Source: Bacillota bacterium
GTDB lineage: Bacteria; Bacillota; Clostridia; Oscillospirales; Ruminococcaceae
Direction: 5' to 3'
NCBI GenBank assembly: GCA_023456995.1
Contig: JAEWNU010000279.1
Location: 1-5,482 of the forward strand
Length of the DNA: 5,482 nt
Positions 1-5,026 of the stretch are shown here, piece by piece; positions within the stretch are counted from its first letter, which is position 1, and every line of letters starts with the position of its first letter. Under the pieces are notes generated by a model. That model was not told the origin of the DNA. It saw only the letters and a program-made list of their open reading frames with translations, and ran no database searches. The translations under genes were made by a program, and so were the position numbers.

Positions 1-8
1 AAAGGAGG
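1..8 (+). promoter_or_regulatory. Ribosome binding site of the RluA-like gene
   Basis: AAAGGAGG is a near-perfect Shine-Dalgarno sequence 9 bases before the ATG at 18. It fixes the start of the pseudouridine synthase and shows that the gene begins inside this window. The promoter, if there is one, lies upstream of the window. Confidence 0.85.
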
Positions 9-17
9 AAGTGACGC

Positions 18-887
18 ATGAATGACGCGTCGACAGATGTCCGTCGATTTTCATACTATGCAGTAGAGGACGGGCAAAGCGTGCAGGCGCGCCTATTGGC
101 CGAGGGATATTCCAAACGGTTGATTATTGCGCTCAAGCAAGCCGAAGAGGGGCTTCGCGTTTCAGGTCAGCGGGTTCGCTCAACATATATATTAAAACAA
201 GGTGAAACGCTGGCGGTGACGCTGCCTCAACCGGCTGTCAGGCGAGCAGCAAGCAGCAAGCTCGTGCCAGTGCTGTATGAGGATGATGATATTATTGTTT
301 ACAACAAGCCCGCTGGACTGGTGTGTCACCGTTCCGGCGGGCATTATGCCGACACGCTGGAGAACACAGTCGATGGCGTATTTCGCGCCATGAACCGGTT
401 GGATAAGGACACCAGTGGAGCGCTGGTCGCAGCTAAGCACCAGTTTGCAGCGGCACAGCTGTGGCAAAGGATAGAAAAGCGTTATATCGCAGTTGTGCAG
501 GGCGAAATCTCTGAGCAGCATGGCTTTATTACATTGCCGTTGGCCCGCCAGGCTCCCTTTGAACCTCGTCAGGTGGTGCGTGACGATGGAAAACCCGCCA
601 GAACCGAATACCATGTATTGGCGCAAAATCACAAGCTGACAGTTGTGGAATGCATCCTGCATACTGGGCGAATGCATCAGATACGTGTGCATTTCTCTGC
701 AGTTGGTCATCCGCTTCTGGGAGATACATTTTACGGCGGCGAAACAGCTTGTATTCAAAGACAAGCTTTGCATTGTGCCAAGGTGATGTTTGCCCACCCA
801 TTAACCCAAAAAAAGCTGTGTTTGGCTGCGCCTTTGCCCGATGACATAATCAAAATTATCACGGAAAATCAAATAGTGTTTGGATGA
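18..887 (+). CDS. RluA-family RNA pseudouridine synthase
   Basis: This 289-residue protein should isomerise specific uridines to pseudouridine in rRNA or tRNA in the cytoplasm. Residues about 15-70 look like a degenerate S4-type RNA-binding domain. The catalytic domain starts near residue 84 with YEDDDIIVYNKPAG. The family active-site motif is RLDKDTSG, with the catalytic Asp at residue 129. The second signature, HTGRMHQIRVHF, is at 215-226, followed by HPLLGDTFYGG. The ATG start is fixed by AAAGGAGG 9 bases upstream. The stretch between DTLENTV and the RLD motif seems about 10-20 residues shorter than I expect for this family, but the signature residues are all present, so I treat it as functional. 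The RNA target cannot be read from sequence. No clear terminator follows, so read-through into the next gene is possible. Its 3' end from about codon 222 was part of the duplicated block; a decayed copy lies at 2360-2560. Confidence 0.93.
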   Translation: MNDASTDVRRFSYYAVEDGQSVQARLLAEGYSKRLIIALKQAEEGLRVSGQRVRSTYILKQGETLAVTLPQPAVRRAASSKLVPVLYEDDDIIVYNKPAGLVCHRSGGHYADTLENTVDGVFRAMNRLDKDTSGALVAAKHQFAAAQLWQRIEKRYIAVVQGEISEQHGFITLPLARQAPFEPRQVVRDDGKPARTEYHVLAQNHKLTVVECILHTGRMHQIRVHFSAVGHPLLGDTFYGGETACIQRQALHCAKVMFAHPLTQKKLCLAAPLPDDIIKIITENQIVFG

Positions 888-906
888 CTCAGATAAAATA
901 GTAAGC

Positions 907-922
907 GAAACTGTGAAACTGT
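907..922 (+). repeat. Short tandem repeat GAAACTGT x2
   Basis: GAAACTGT occurs twice head to tail 20 bases after the RluA stop, directly against the conserved 22-bp box. The aligned region of copy 2 (about 2583-2598) does not contain it, so it arose in copy 1 or was lost from copy 2. It may be a chance slippage product; no function can be assigned. Confidence 0.4.
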
Positions 923-942
923 CATTTTTAACATACAATCCG
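921..942 (+). promoter_or_regulatory. Conserved upstream box, copy 1
   Basis: This 22-bp stretch matches 2597-2618 at 20 of 22 positions, including the unbroken 11-mer CATACAATCCG. Flanking leader sequence and the RluA relic are only about 60% alike or worse. It lies 145 bases before the SBP1 start. Conservation above the local background suggests a regulator-binding site or upstream promoter element. I do not recognise it as the site of any known regulator, and it has no clear dyad symmetry. Confidence 0.45.
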
Positions 943-1007
943 TTGTTCACAAATACAAATAGAATGTAAATTATTCTGCGATGCGCGATTGAGAAAATAT
1001 TGTCAAT

Positions 1008-1036
1008 TTAAAATCGGTACTGCTGTCCAAAGCAGT
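1008..1036 (+). promoter_or_regulatory. Degenerate relic of the SBP promoter, with a hairpin over the -10
   Basis: When the two leaders are aligned on GTACTG (1017 and 2697), the copy-2 elements TTGAAA and TATAAT fall on TTAAAA (1008-1013) and AGCAGT (1031-1036). The -10 is lost. In its place is a perfect 6-bp inverted repeat, ACTGCT (1019-1024) and AGCAGT (1031-1036), with a 6-base loop. No T-run follows directly, so it is not a standard terminator. A weak alternative promoter, TTGTTC (943-948) with TAAATT (967-972) and an 18-bp spacer, could serve SBP1. Read-through from the RluA gene is another possibility. Confidence 0.5.
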
Positions 1037-1074
1037 CTCAAGACAATTTTCATAAATGCAAGCGTTCGGAATGT

Positions 1075-1080
1075 GGAGGG
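1075..1080 (+). promoter_or_regulatory. Ribosome binding site of SBP1 (decides the GTG start)
   Basis: GGAGGG ends 7 bases before GTG 1088 and supports that start. The same reading frame is open back to 989, but the extra residues do not look like a signal peptide, whereas translation from GTG 1088 gives a clean lipoprotein signal. Compared with copy 2, about 19 bases containing the AAAGGAG site are missing between GAGGGTAT and the start codon, so an upstream GGAGGG has taken over. Confidence 0.75.
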
Positions 1081-1087
1081 TATTTGT

Positions 1088-2305
1088 GTGAAAAAGATTG
1101 TATCACTATCGCTCGTGGTTGCTTTGTTGCTAGTACTAAATGCATGCGGTGGTTTTGCTCCCACAGCGTCAGGCGTTGCCTCCACTTCTGCCGATGTTAT
1201 AAAAATTGGCGTTTATGAGCCTGCTTCCGGAGACAATGCCCAGAGCGGAAAGCAGGAAACTCTTGGAATCCAGTATGCCAACAGCCTTGTTAACACCGTT
1301 AATATTAACGGCAAGGATTATCCTATTAAGCTTGTTATCGTTGATAATCAATCTTCCGCCGAAAGAGGCCCATTGGTTGCCGACTCGCTTGTAAGACTAG
1401 GCATTTCCGCAGTTATTGGTTCTTATGGATCGGCTGTCACCATTGCTGCTTCTGATGTATTTTCGAAGGCCGGAATTCCTGGAATTTGCGCTACCTGCAC
1501 CAATCCACAGGTTACTATGGGCAATACTAATTATTTTACACTTACCTACCTTGACCCCTTTCAGGGATCTGTACTTGCAAATTTTGCTGCAAATAGTTTA
1601 AAGGCCAAGACGGTCTATTGCTTGGCACAGCTGGGTGATAATTACTCGGTTGATTTGTGCTACTACTTCCGCAAGGCGTTTGAGGCACTTGGCGGCAGAG
1701 TGGTTTATTCAACCTTTCTTCAGGGTAATACAGATTTTGGCCCTTACTTGGATAGTGCCAAAAGTAGTGGTGCAGATGTTTTCTTCGCACCTCTATCAAT
1801 ACCATCAGCGGAGAACATCATTAAACAGGCTAGTGCGCAGAATTTTGCTATACCATTGTTGGCGGGTGACTCTTGGGACTCCAAAGCGATCCTTGATGCT
1901 GCAAAGGGTACGAACCTTAACATCTATGTAACCACCTACTTCGATGAGAAAATTCTCAATGACCAGAATTCTGAGTTTGTTAAGGGCTTCAAGAAATGGA
2001 TCAATTCCAGATCTGCCAACATCGCTAATAACGGCGGAAATGACACTATTGCACCAGTTTCTGTAATGGCATATGATGCTTACTTTACCATCATCGAGGC
2101 TATAAAGTCTGCCAATTCAACGGATCCCAAAGCAATTAATGAGGCGCTCTGGAAGGTGAATTTCGAGGGTATATCAGGACCCATAGCATTTGACGAAACC
2201 GGGAACATAATACGCAATGTGGCCTTCATAAAAAAGGTGAATACTCAAACCGGCGAGTGGGAAGTTTTAGGTGAAAAGTATGAACCAGCAAACAAAATAC
2301 CATAA
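1088..2305 (+). CDS. Branched-chain amino acid-type ABC importer substrate-binding lipoprotein (SBP1, diverged paralogue)
   Basis: This 405-residue lipoprotein should sit on the outer face of the membrane and hand a ligand to an ABC permease. It starts at GTG; residues 2-3 are Lys, followed by a hydrophobic core and the lipobox LNAC with the lipidated Cys at 20. A short Ser/Thr/Ala linker leads to ADVIKIGVYEPASGDN, the first strand of a LivJ-type periplasmic binding fold (Peripla_BP_6 class). It has no premature stop or frameshift and is roughly 65% identical to SBP2 (hand count about 235 of 359). Differences fall in conserved places: Thr151 stands where SBP2 has Arg162 of the YFR...DPFQG motif, and the segment after AGIP reads GICATCTNP instead of VIGITCTNP. 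Codons end in A/T more often than in SBP2 and the promoter is decayed, so expression is probably low or conditional. It could have changed ligand or be drifting toward loss. It presumably shares the downstream LivHM permease. Confidence 0.88.
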   Translation: MKKIVSLSLVVALLLVLNACGGFAPTASGVASTSADVIKIGVYEPASGDNAQSGKQETLGIQYANSLVNTVNINGKDYPIKLVIVDNQSSAERGPLVADSLVRLGISAVIGSYGSAVTIAASDVFSKAGIPGICATCTNPQVTMGNTNYFTLTYLDPFQGSVLANFAANSLKAKTVYCLAQLGDNYSVDLCYYFRKAFEALGGRVVYSTFLQGNTDFGPYLDSAKSSGADVFFAPLSIPSAENIIKQASAQNFAIPLLAGDSWDSKAILDAAKGTNLNIYVTTYFDEKILNDQNSEFVKGFKKWINSRSANIANNGGNDTIAPVSVMAYDAYFTIIEAIKSANSTDPKAINEALWKVNFEGISGPIAFDETGNIIRNVAFIKKVNTQTGEWEVLGEKYEPANKIP

Positions 2306-2340
2306 CGAAACCTTGAAAGGATATAGGCTTGGCGGGGCAC

Positions 2341-2370
2341 TTACCTCAATTTGAGGTGAATTAGGGGTAA
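2341..2370 (+). terminator. Possible weak terminator with two competing hairpins at the duplication junction
   Basis: The RNA can fold in two exclusive ways. A compact hairpin pairs ACCTCAA (2343-2349) with TTGAGGT (2351-2357) around one central base; as RNA, five pairs close an AAUUU loop. A longer one pairs TTACCTCAATT (2341-2351) with AATTAGGGGTAA (2359-2370), with one bulge and one G-U pair, and is followed by CTTTT. The longer form resembles a modest intrinsic terminator 36 bases after the SBP1 stop. Because it spans the duplication seam and part of the RluA relic, it may be accidental. Confidence 0.35.
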
Positions 2371-2560
2371 CTTTTCGGCCGAGCATCCAGTGGCTGGCAA
2401 TGTATTCTACGGTGGAGCGACAGCTTATGTATAAAGGCAAACGTTACATTGTCAAAAAATGTGGTTTACCTGCCCTGATACAGGGAAATAAATGCATATT
2501 GAGTCACCAGTTCTGGTCGATACTTTTAAAATATTTACCACATATAGTCAATTATTGTAG
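2360..2560 (+). pseudogene. Decayed 3' fragment of an RluA-family gene
   Basis: Read in the frame of 2372, this stretch gives IRGNFSAEHPVAGNVFYGG, then ATAYV, a stop at 2432, then RQTLHCQKMWFTCPDTGK, and a further stop at 2489. It aligns with residues 222-265 of the RluA-like protein at 18-887 (about 24 of 43 identical, one codon gap; FYGG, RQ.LHC and FSA...HP are retained). Weaker similarity (P..., D..KI.T) continues to the gene's end. The base offset is 1676 from the gap codon onward, the same as in the leader beyond. Only the last quarter of the gene is present, with no start and several stops, so it is not translated as an RluA protein. It is best explained as the flank carried along when the SBP gene was duplicated. 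Confidence 0.8.
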
Positions 2561-2596
2561 ATTGAGTGAGGAAATGACAGTTCTAGCTGCAAATCC

Positions 2597-2618
2597 GTCA
2601 TATTTACCATACAATCCG
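2597..2618 (+). promoter_or_regulatory. Conserved upstream box, copy 2
   Basis: This is the partner of the box at 921-942: 20 of 22 bases identical, with the core CATACAATCCG at 2608-2618. It ends 69 bases before the -35 hexamer of the SBP2 promoter, roughly 105-126 bases before the predicted transcription start. That position would suit an activator or a distal operator. Its regulator is unknown. Confidence 0.45.
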
Positions 2619-2687
2619 CCATTCAAAAACATAAAATCACCTATAATTAGAAGAAATGTACATTCAGTTAAAATAAGCGCTTTTCTA

Positions 2688-2716
2688 TTGAAATCTGTAC
2701 TGTGGACGCGTATAAT
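2688..2716 (+). promoter_or_regulatory. Strong SigA-type promoter of SBP2-livHM
   Basis: TTGAAA (2688-2693) and TATAAT (2711-2716) are separated by exactly 17 bp, an 11-of-12 match to the vegetative consensus. Transcription should start near 2723, giving a leader of about 68 bases before ATG 2791. It is expected to drive SBP2 and, through the stem-loop at 4067, livH and livM. The equivalent site in front of SBP1 has lost its -10. Confidence 0.82.
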
Positions 2717-2725
2717 TGTATCTCA

Positions 2726-2743
2726 GCGGGAGAATTATTCCGC
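2726..2743 (+). other. 5'-end stem-loop in the SBP2 leader
   Basis: GCGGGA (2726-2731) pairs with TTCCGC (2738-2743), including one G-U pair, around the 6-base loop GAATTA. It would sit within a few bases of the predicted mRNA 5' end. Stem-loops there can protect transcripts from 5'-dependent decay, which would fit a highly expressed binding protein. That role is inference only. Confidence 0.4.
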
Positions 2744-2776
2744 AGCCCTGCATAAAAATGAGGGTATCCTTAATTT

Positions 2777-2783
2777 AAAGGAG
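2777..2783 (+). promoter_or_regulatory. Ribosome binding site of SBP2
   Basis: AAAGGAG ends 7 bases before ATG 2791, ideal spacing. It lies within about 19 bases that copy 1 lacks, so the two paralogues use unrelated ribosome sites. Confidence 0.88.
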
Positions 2784-2790
2784 AATTGTA

Positions 2791-4026
2791 ATGAAAAAGG
2801 TTATAGCGCTGTCACTGGTACTCGCACTGCTGCTGGCTCTAACTGCATGCGGTGGTTCCGCTTCTTCGGCTGCTCCAGCTGCTCCGGGTTCCTCTGCTGC
2901 TCCGTCTTCTTCGGGCGACGCTGCTGCCGATGTCATTAAAATTGGCGTATACGAACCTGCCTCTGGCGACAACGGCGCGGGTGGCAAGCAGGAGACGCTG
3001 GGCATCCAGTATGCAAACAGTCTGGTCAACACTGTCAACGTCGGCGGTAAAGACTATAAGGTCGAGCTTGTAATCGTCGATAACGAGTCCTCTAACGACA
3101 AGGGCCCGTCGGCTGCCGCTTCGCTGGTCAGCTCCGGTGTATCCATCGCGCTGGGTTCCTATGGTTCGGGCGTTTCCATCGCCGCTTCCGACGTGTTTGC
3201 CAACGCTGGCATTCCGGTCATCGGCATCACCTGCACCAACCCGCAGGTTACCGAGGGCAATACACATTACTTCCGCATTTGCTTCCTCGATCCGTTCCAG
3301 GGCACCGTTCTGGCGAACTTTGCCGCTGAAAATTTCTCGGCCAAAACCGCCTATTGCCTCGCTAAGCTTGGCGACGACTATTCGGTAGGCCTGTGCTACT
3401 ACTTCCAGCAGGCATTTGAGTCTCTGGGCGGCAAGGTTATCTCCGAGACGTTCCCCGAGGGCAACAGCGATTTCACCCCCTATCTGACCAAGGCTAAGAA
3501 CGAGGGCGCTGACGTTTTCTTCGCGCCTGTTTCTACCGAGGCTGCGGCGCTTATCATTGAGCAGGCCAATGCGCAGAGCCTGGGCATCCCGGTAATGGCG
3601 GGCGACACTTGGGACTCTAACGTTATCCTCAACTCTGCCAAGGGCACCAAAACCGACCTCTATGTCACTACCTTCTTTGATGAGGGAACCGATGACGAGC
3701 AGGGTGCAAAATTCGTCAAGGGCATTAAAGAGTGGATTAAAGCGAACCCCACCAACCTTTCTAACAACGGCGGCGACGACACCATCGCGGCGGTTTCCGC
3801 TATGGGCTACGACGCTTACTTCACCGCGCTTGAAGCCATCAAGGCTGCCGGCTCTGCCGACCTTAAGGCTGTGAATGAGGCATTGTGGAAGGTCGATTAC
3901 ACCGGTATTTCTGGCAGAATTGTCTTTAATGAGACCGGCGACGCTGTCCGCGACGCAGCCTTTGTCAAGAAGGTTAACACCGAAACCGGCAAGTGGGAAT
4001 TTGTCGCGATTCAGGGCGTTAAGTAA
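2791..4026 (+). CDS. livJ: Branched-chain amino acid-type ABC importer substrate-binding lipoprotein (SBP2, main copy)
   Basis: This 411-residue lipoprotein captures the ligand outside the cell for the LivHM(GF) importer encoded next to it. It starts with MKK, a hydrophobic core and the lipobox LTAC (Cys20). A low-complexity Ala/Ser/Pro tether covers residues 21-47. The binding fold begins at ADVIKIGVYEPASGDN (46-61). Family landmarks are GSYGSGVSIAASDVF (122-136), AGIPVIGITCTNPQVT (139-154) and YFRICFLDPFQG (160-171). The C-terminal part, NNGGDDTIAAVSAMGYDAYF (325-344), is typical of the class. Four Cys (148, 164, 189, 202) lie in the fold. Codons end mainly in G/C, and the near-consensus promoter and ribosome site point to strong expression. 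Homology suggests leucine/isoleucine/valine or another amino acid or amide; the exact ligand cannot be told from sequence, and the livJ symbol is by family only. Confidence 0.93.
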   Translation: MKKVIALSLVLALLLALTACGGSASSAAPAAPGSSAAPSSSGDAAADVIKIGVYEPASGDNGAGGKQETLGIQYANSLVNTVNVGGKDYKVELVIVDNESSNDKGPSAAASLVSSGVSIALGSYGSGVSIAASDVFANAGIPVIGITCTNPQVTEGNTHYFRICFLDPFQGTVLANFAAENFSAKTAYCLAKLGDDYSVGLCYYFQQAFESLGGKVISETFPEGNSDFTPYLTKAKNEGADVFFAPVSTEAAALIIEQANAQSLGIPVMAGDTWDSNVILNSAKGTKTDLYVTTFFDEGTDDEQGAKFVKGIKEWIKANPTNLSNNGGDDTIAAVSAMGYDAYFTALEAIKAAGSADLKAVNEALWKVDYTGISGRIVFNETGDAVRDAAFVKKVNTETGKWEFVAIQGVK

Positions 4027-4066
4027 GCTTTAAGTCACAAGAAAGACGCCTAAAAAGAAAATAAGA

Positions 4067-4114
4067 TTGGCGGGGGCAAATATCTGCATATCTGTTCCCG
4101 CCAAACTTTGTATT
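4067..4114 (+). terminator. Stem-loop between SBP2 and livH (partial terminator or mRNA-stability element)
   Basis: TTGGCGGG (4067-4074) pairs perfectly with CCCGCCAA (4097-4104). Two further G-U pairs are possible, and the loop is about 18 bases. The tail ACTTTGTATT is only moderately T-rich, so termination should be incomplete. Such an element between a binding protein and its permease genes usually keeps the binding protein in excess by stopping some transcripts or protecting the upstream mRNA. After SBP1 only the left arm survives (TTGGCGGGG at 2329-2337), because the duplication seam falls inside the loop. Confidence 0.65.
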
Positions 4115-4132
4115 ATGTGGGGGTTCCGGAAG

Positions 4133-5017
4133 ATGAAATTTTTAAACGAGAATCTGCCGTACATATTGGCGGGAATCTCGGTTGGCGGGCAATACGCGCT
4201 GATTGCCATCGGGTATACGATGGTCTACGGTATTTTGCGCCTGATCAACTTTGCGCACGGCGATATTTTTATGGTGGCTGGCCTAATGATGGTCTATCTC
4301 TCCTCTGCTATGCCGCTATATGCCGCCATACCGCTGGTATTGGCGCTTACTGTTTTGCTCGGCTTTGTCATCGAGCGTGTGGCCTATAAGCCGCTGCGCA
4401 GCGCGCCGCGCATGTCCATTATGATTTCTGCCATTGGCGTTTCTTATCTGCTTCAGAATATGGCGCTTTATGTCACGGGCGGCTTAGCTAAACAATACCC
4501 GGCTATCCCGTGGATAAGCGATATTATAAACATTGGTACGGCGACCACCAAACGGGTCACCGTGATCACTCCGGTGCTCACCATTATACTGGTAGTCGCG
4601 CTGGTCATGCTGATTAAATACACGAAAATTGGCATGGCGATGCGCGCTGTCTCGCGCGATTTTGAAACCGCGCGTCTGATGGGTATTAAGATTAACAGTG
4701 TCATCAGCACGACTTTTATTATCGGCTCGCTGTTGGCCGGTGTAGGTTCACTGCTTTACTTTTCAAATTATACCGGTGTCGTACCCACGGCGGGCGCAAT
4801 GCCGGGTCTCAAAGCGTTTGTCGCCGCAGTATTTGGCGGTATTGGGTCCATTCCCGGCGCTGTTGTTGGCGCGTTTATCATTGGCATCTGCGAAAGCATG
4901 ATCAAAGGTGCTGGCTGGACCACCTTCTCGGATGCTTTCACCTTTGCACTACTCATCGTTATCCTTGTGGCGAAGCCCACAGGATTGTTCGGTGAAAAAA
5001 CGACGGATAAGGTTTAG
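4133..5017 (+). CDS. livH: Branched-chain amino acid ABC transporter permease LivH
   Basis: This 294-residue integral membrane protein forms one half of the translocation pore of a LIV/HAAT-type importer. The N-terminal signature YALIAIGYTMVYGILRLINF (21-40), followed by AHGDIFMVAG, is characteristic of LivH. Several hydrophobic segments follow (about 61-80, 96-116, 143-162, 192-212, 225-254, 266-281). GMAMRAVSRDFETARLMGI (167-185) is the cytoplasmic EAA-like loop that contacts the ATPases. I chose ATG 4133. The frame is open further upstream, but that would translate the stem-loop and add residues unlike the family. The ribosome site is weak: GGGGG at 4119-4123, 9 bases upstream. Weak initiation plus the stem-loop would hold the permease below the binding protein. 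It lies 106 bases after SBP2 and 9 bases before livM. Confidence 0.93.
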   Translation: MKFLNENLPYILAGISVGGQYALIAIGYTMVYGILRLINFAHGDIFMVAGLMMVYLSSAMPLYAAIPLVLALTVLLGFVIERVAYKPLRSAPRMSIMISAIGVSYLLQNMALYVTGGLAKQYPAIPWISDIINIGTATTKRVTVITPVLTIILVVALVMLIKYTKIGMAMRAVSRDFETARLMGIKINSVISTTFIIGSLLAGVGSLLYFSNYTGVVPTAGAMPGLKAFVAAVFGGIGSIPGAVVGAFIIGICESMIKGAGWTTFSDAFTFALLIVILVAKPTGLFGEKTTDKV

Positions 5018-5021
5018 GTGG
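5016..5021 (+). promoter_or_regulatory. Ribosome binding site of livM, overlapping the livH stop
   Basis: AGGTGG shares two bases with the livH TAG stop (5015-5017) and lies 5 bases before ATG 5027. The layout suggests coupled translation of the two permease subunits. Confidence 0.65.
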
Positions 5022-5026
5022 CTGCC

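Larger units (their letters stand above)
681..2340 (+). repeat. Ancient tandem duplication, copy 1
   Basis: This block runs from codon 222 of the RluA gene through the leader and SBP1 to the TTGGCGGGG remnant after the SBP1 stop. It is collinear with 2360-4077. Anchors are: RluA residues 222-265 against 2360-2488; the perfect 11-mer CATACAATCCG at 932 and 2608; GTACTG at 1017 and 2697; GAGGGTAT at 1076 and 2760; the SBP coding regions; and the post-stop spacer (23 of 29 bases alike). Offsets grow smoothly through small indels: 1676, 1680, 1684, 1703, 1738. Both edges are approximate because the copies are strongly diverged. Confidence 0.85.
2360..4077 (+). repeat. Ancient tandem duplication, copy 2
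   Basis: This is the downstream copy of 681-2340: RluA relic, leader, SBP2 and the first half of the stem-loop after SBP2. The order rluA, SBP, relic, SBP, livH is what one simple tandem duplication of [rluA 3' end to SBP to spacer] yields, with no mobile element needed. The 5' seam lies between 2340 and 2360. Confidence 0.85.

Noticed and set aside
192..797. Minus-strand open frame of 201 codons opposite the RluA gene
   Set aside because: It is a shadow of a well-supported gene, with no ribosome site and no recognisable domain.
989..1087. Longer N-terminus for SBP1 starting at TTG 989
   Set aside because: The added 33 residues do not resemble a signal peptide. GTG 1088 has a well-spaced GGAGGG and gives the lipoprotein signal seen in SBP2.
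888..1087. Riboswitch or T-box leader upstream of SBP1
   Set aside because: There is no T-box sequence or conserved riboswitch core, only a short hairpin and the decayed promoter.
2400..2939. Open frame of 179 codons on the + strand running from the gap into SBP2
   Set aside because: It has no ribosome site, crosses the strong promoter and the SBP2 start in another frame, and resembles no protein. Its first part overlaps the RluA relic in a different frame.
4067..4132. Longer N-terminus for LivH starting at TTG 4067 or ATG 4115
   Set aside because: It would translate the stem-loop, has no ribosome site, and adds residues unlike the LivH family. ATG 4133 gives the usual start.
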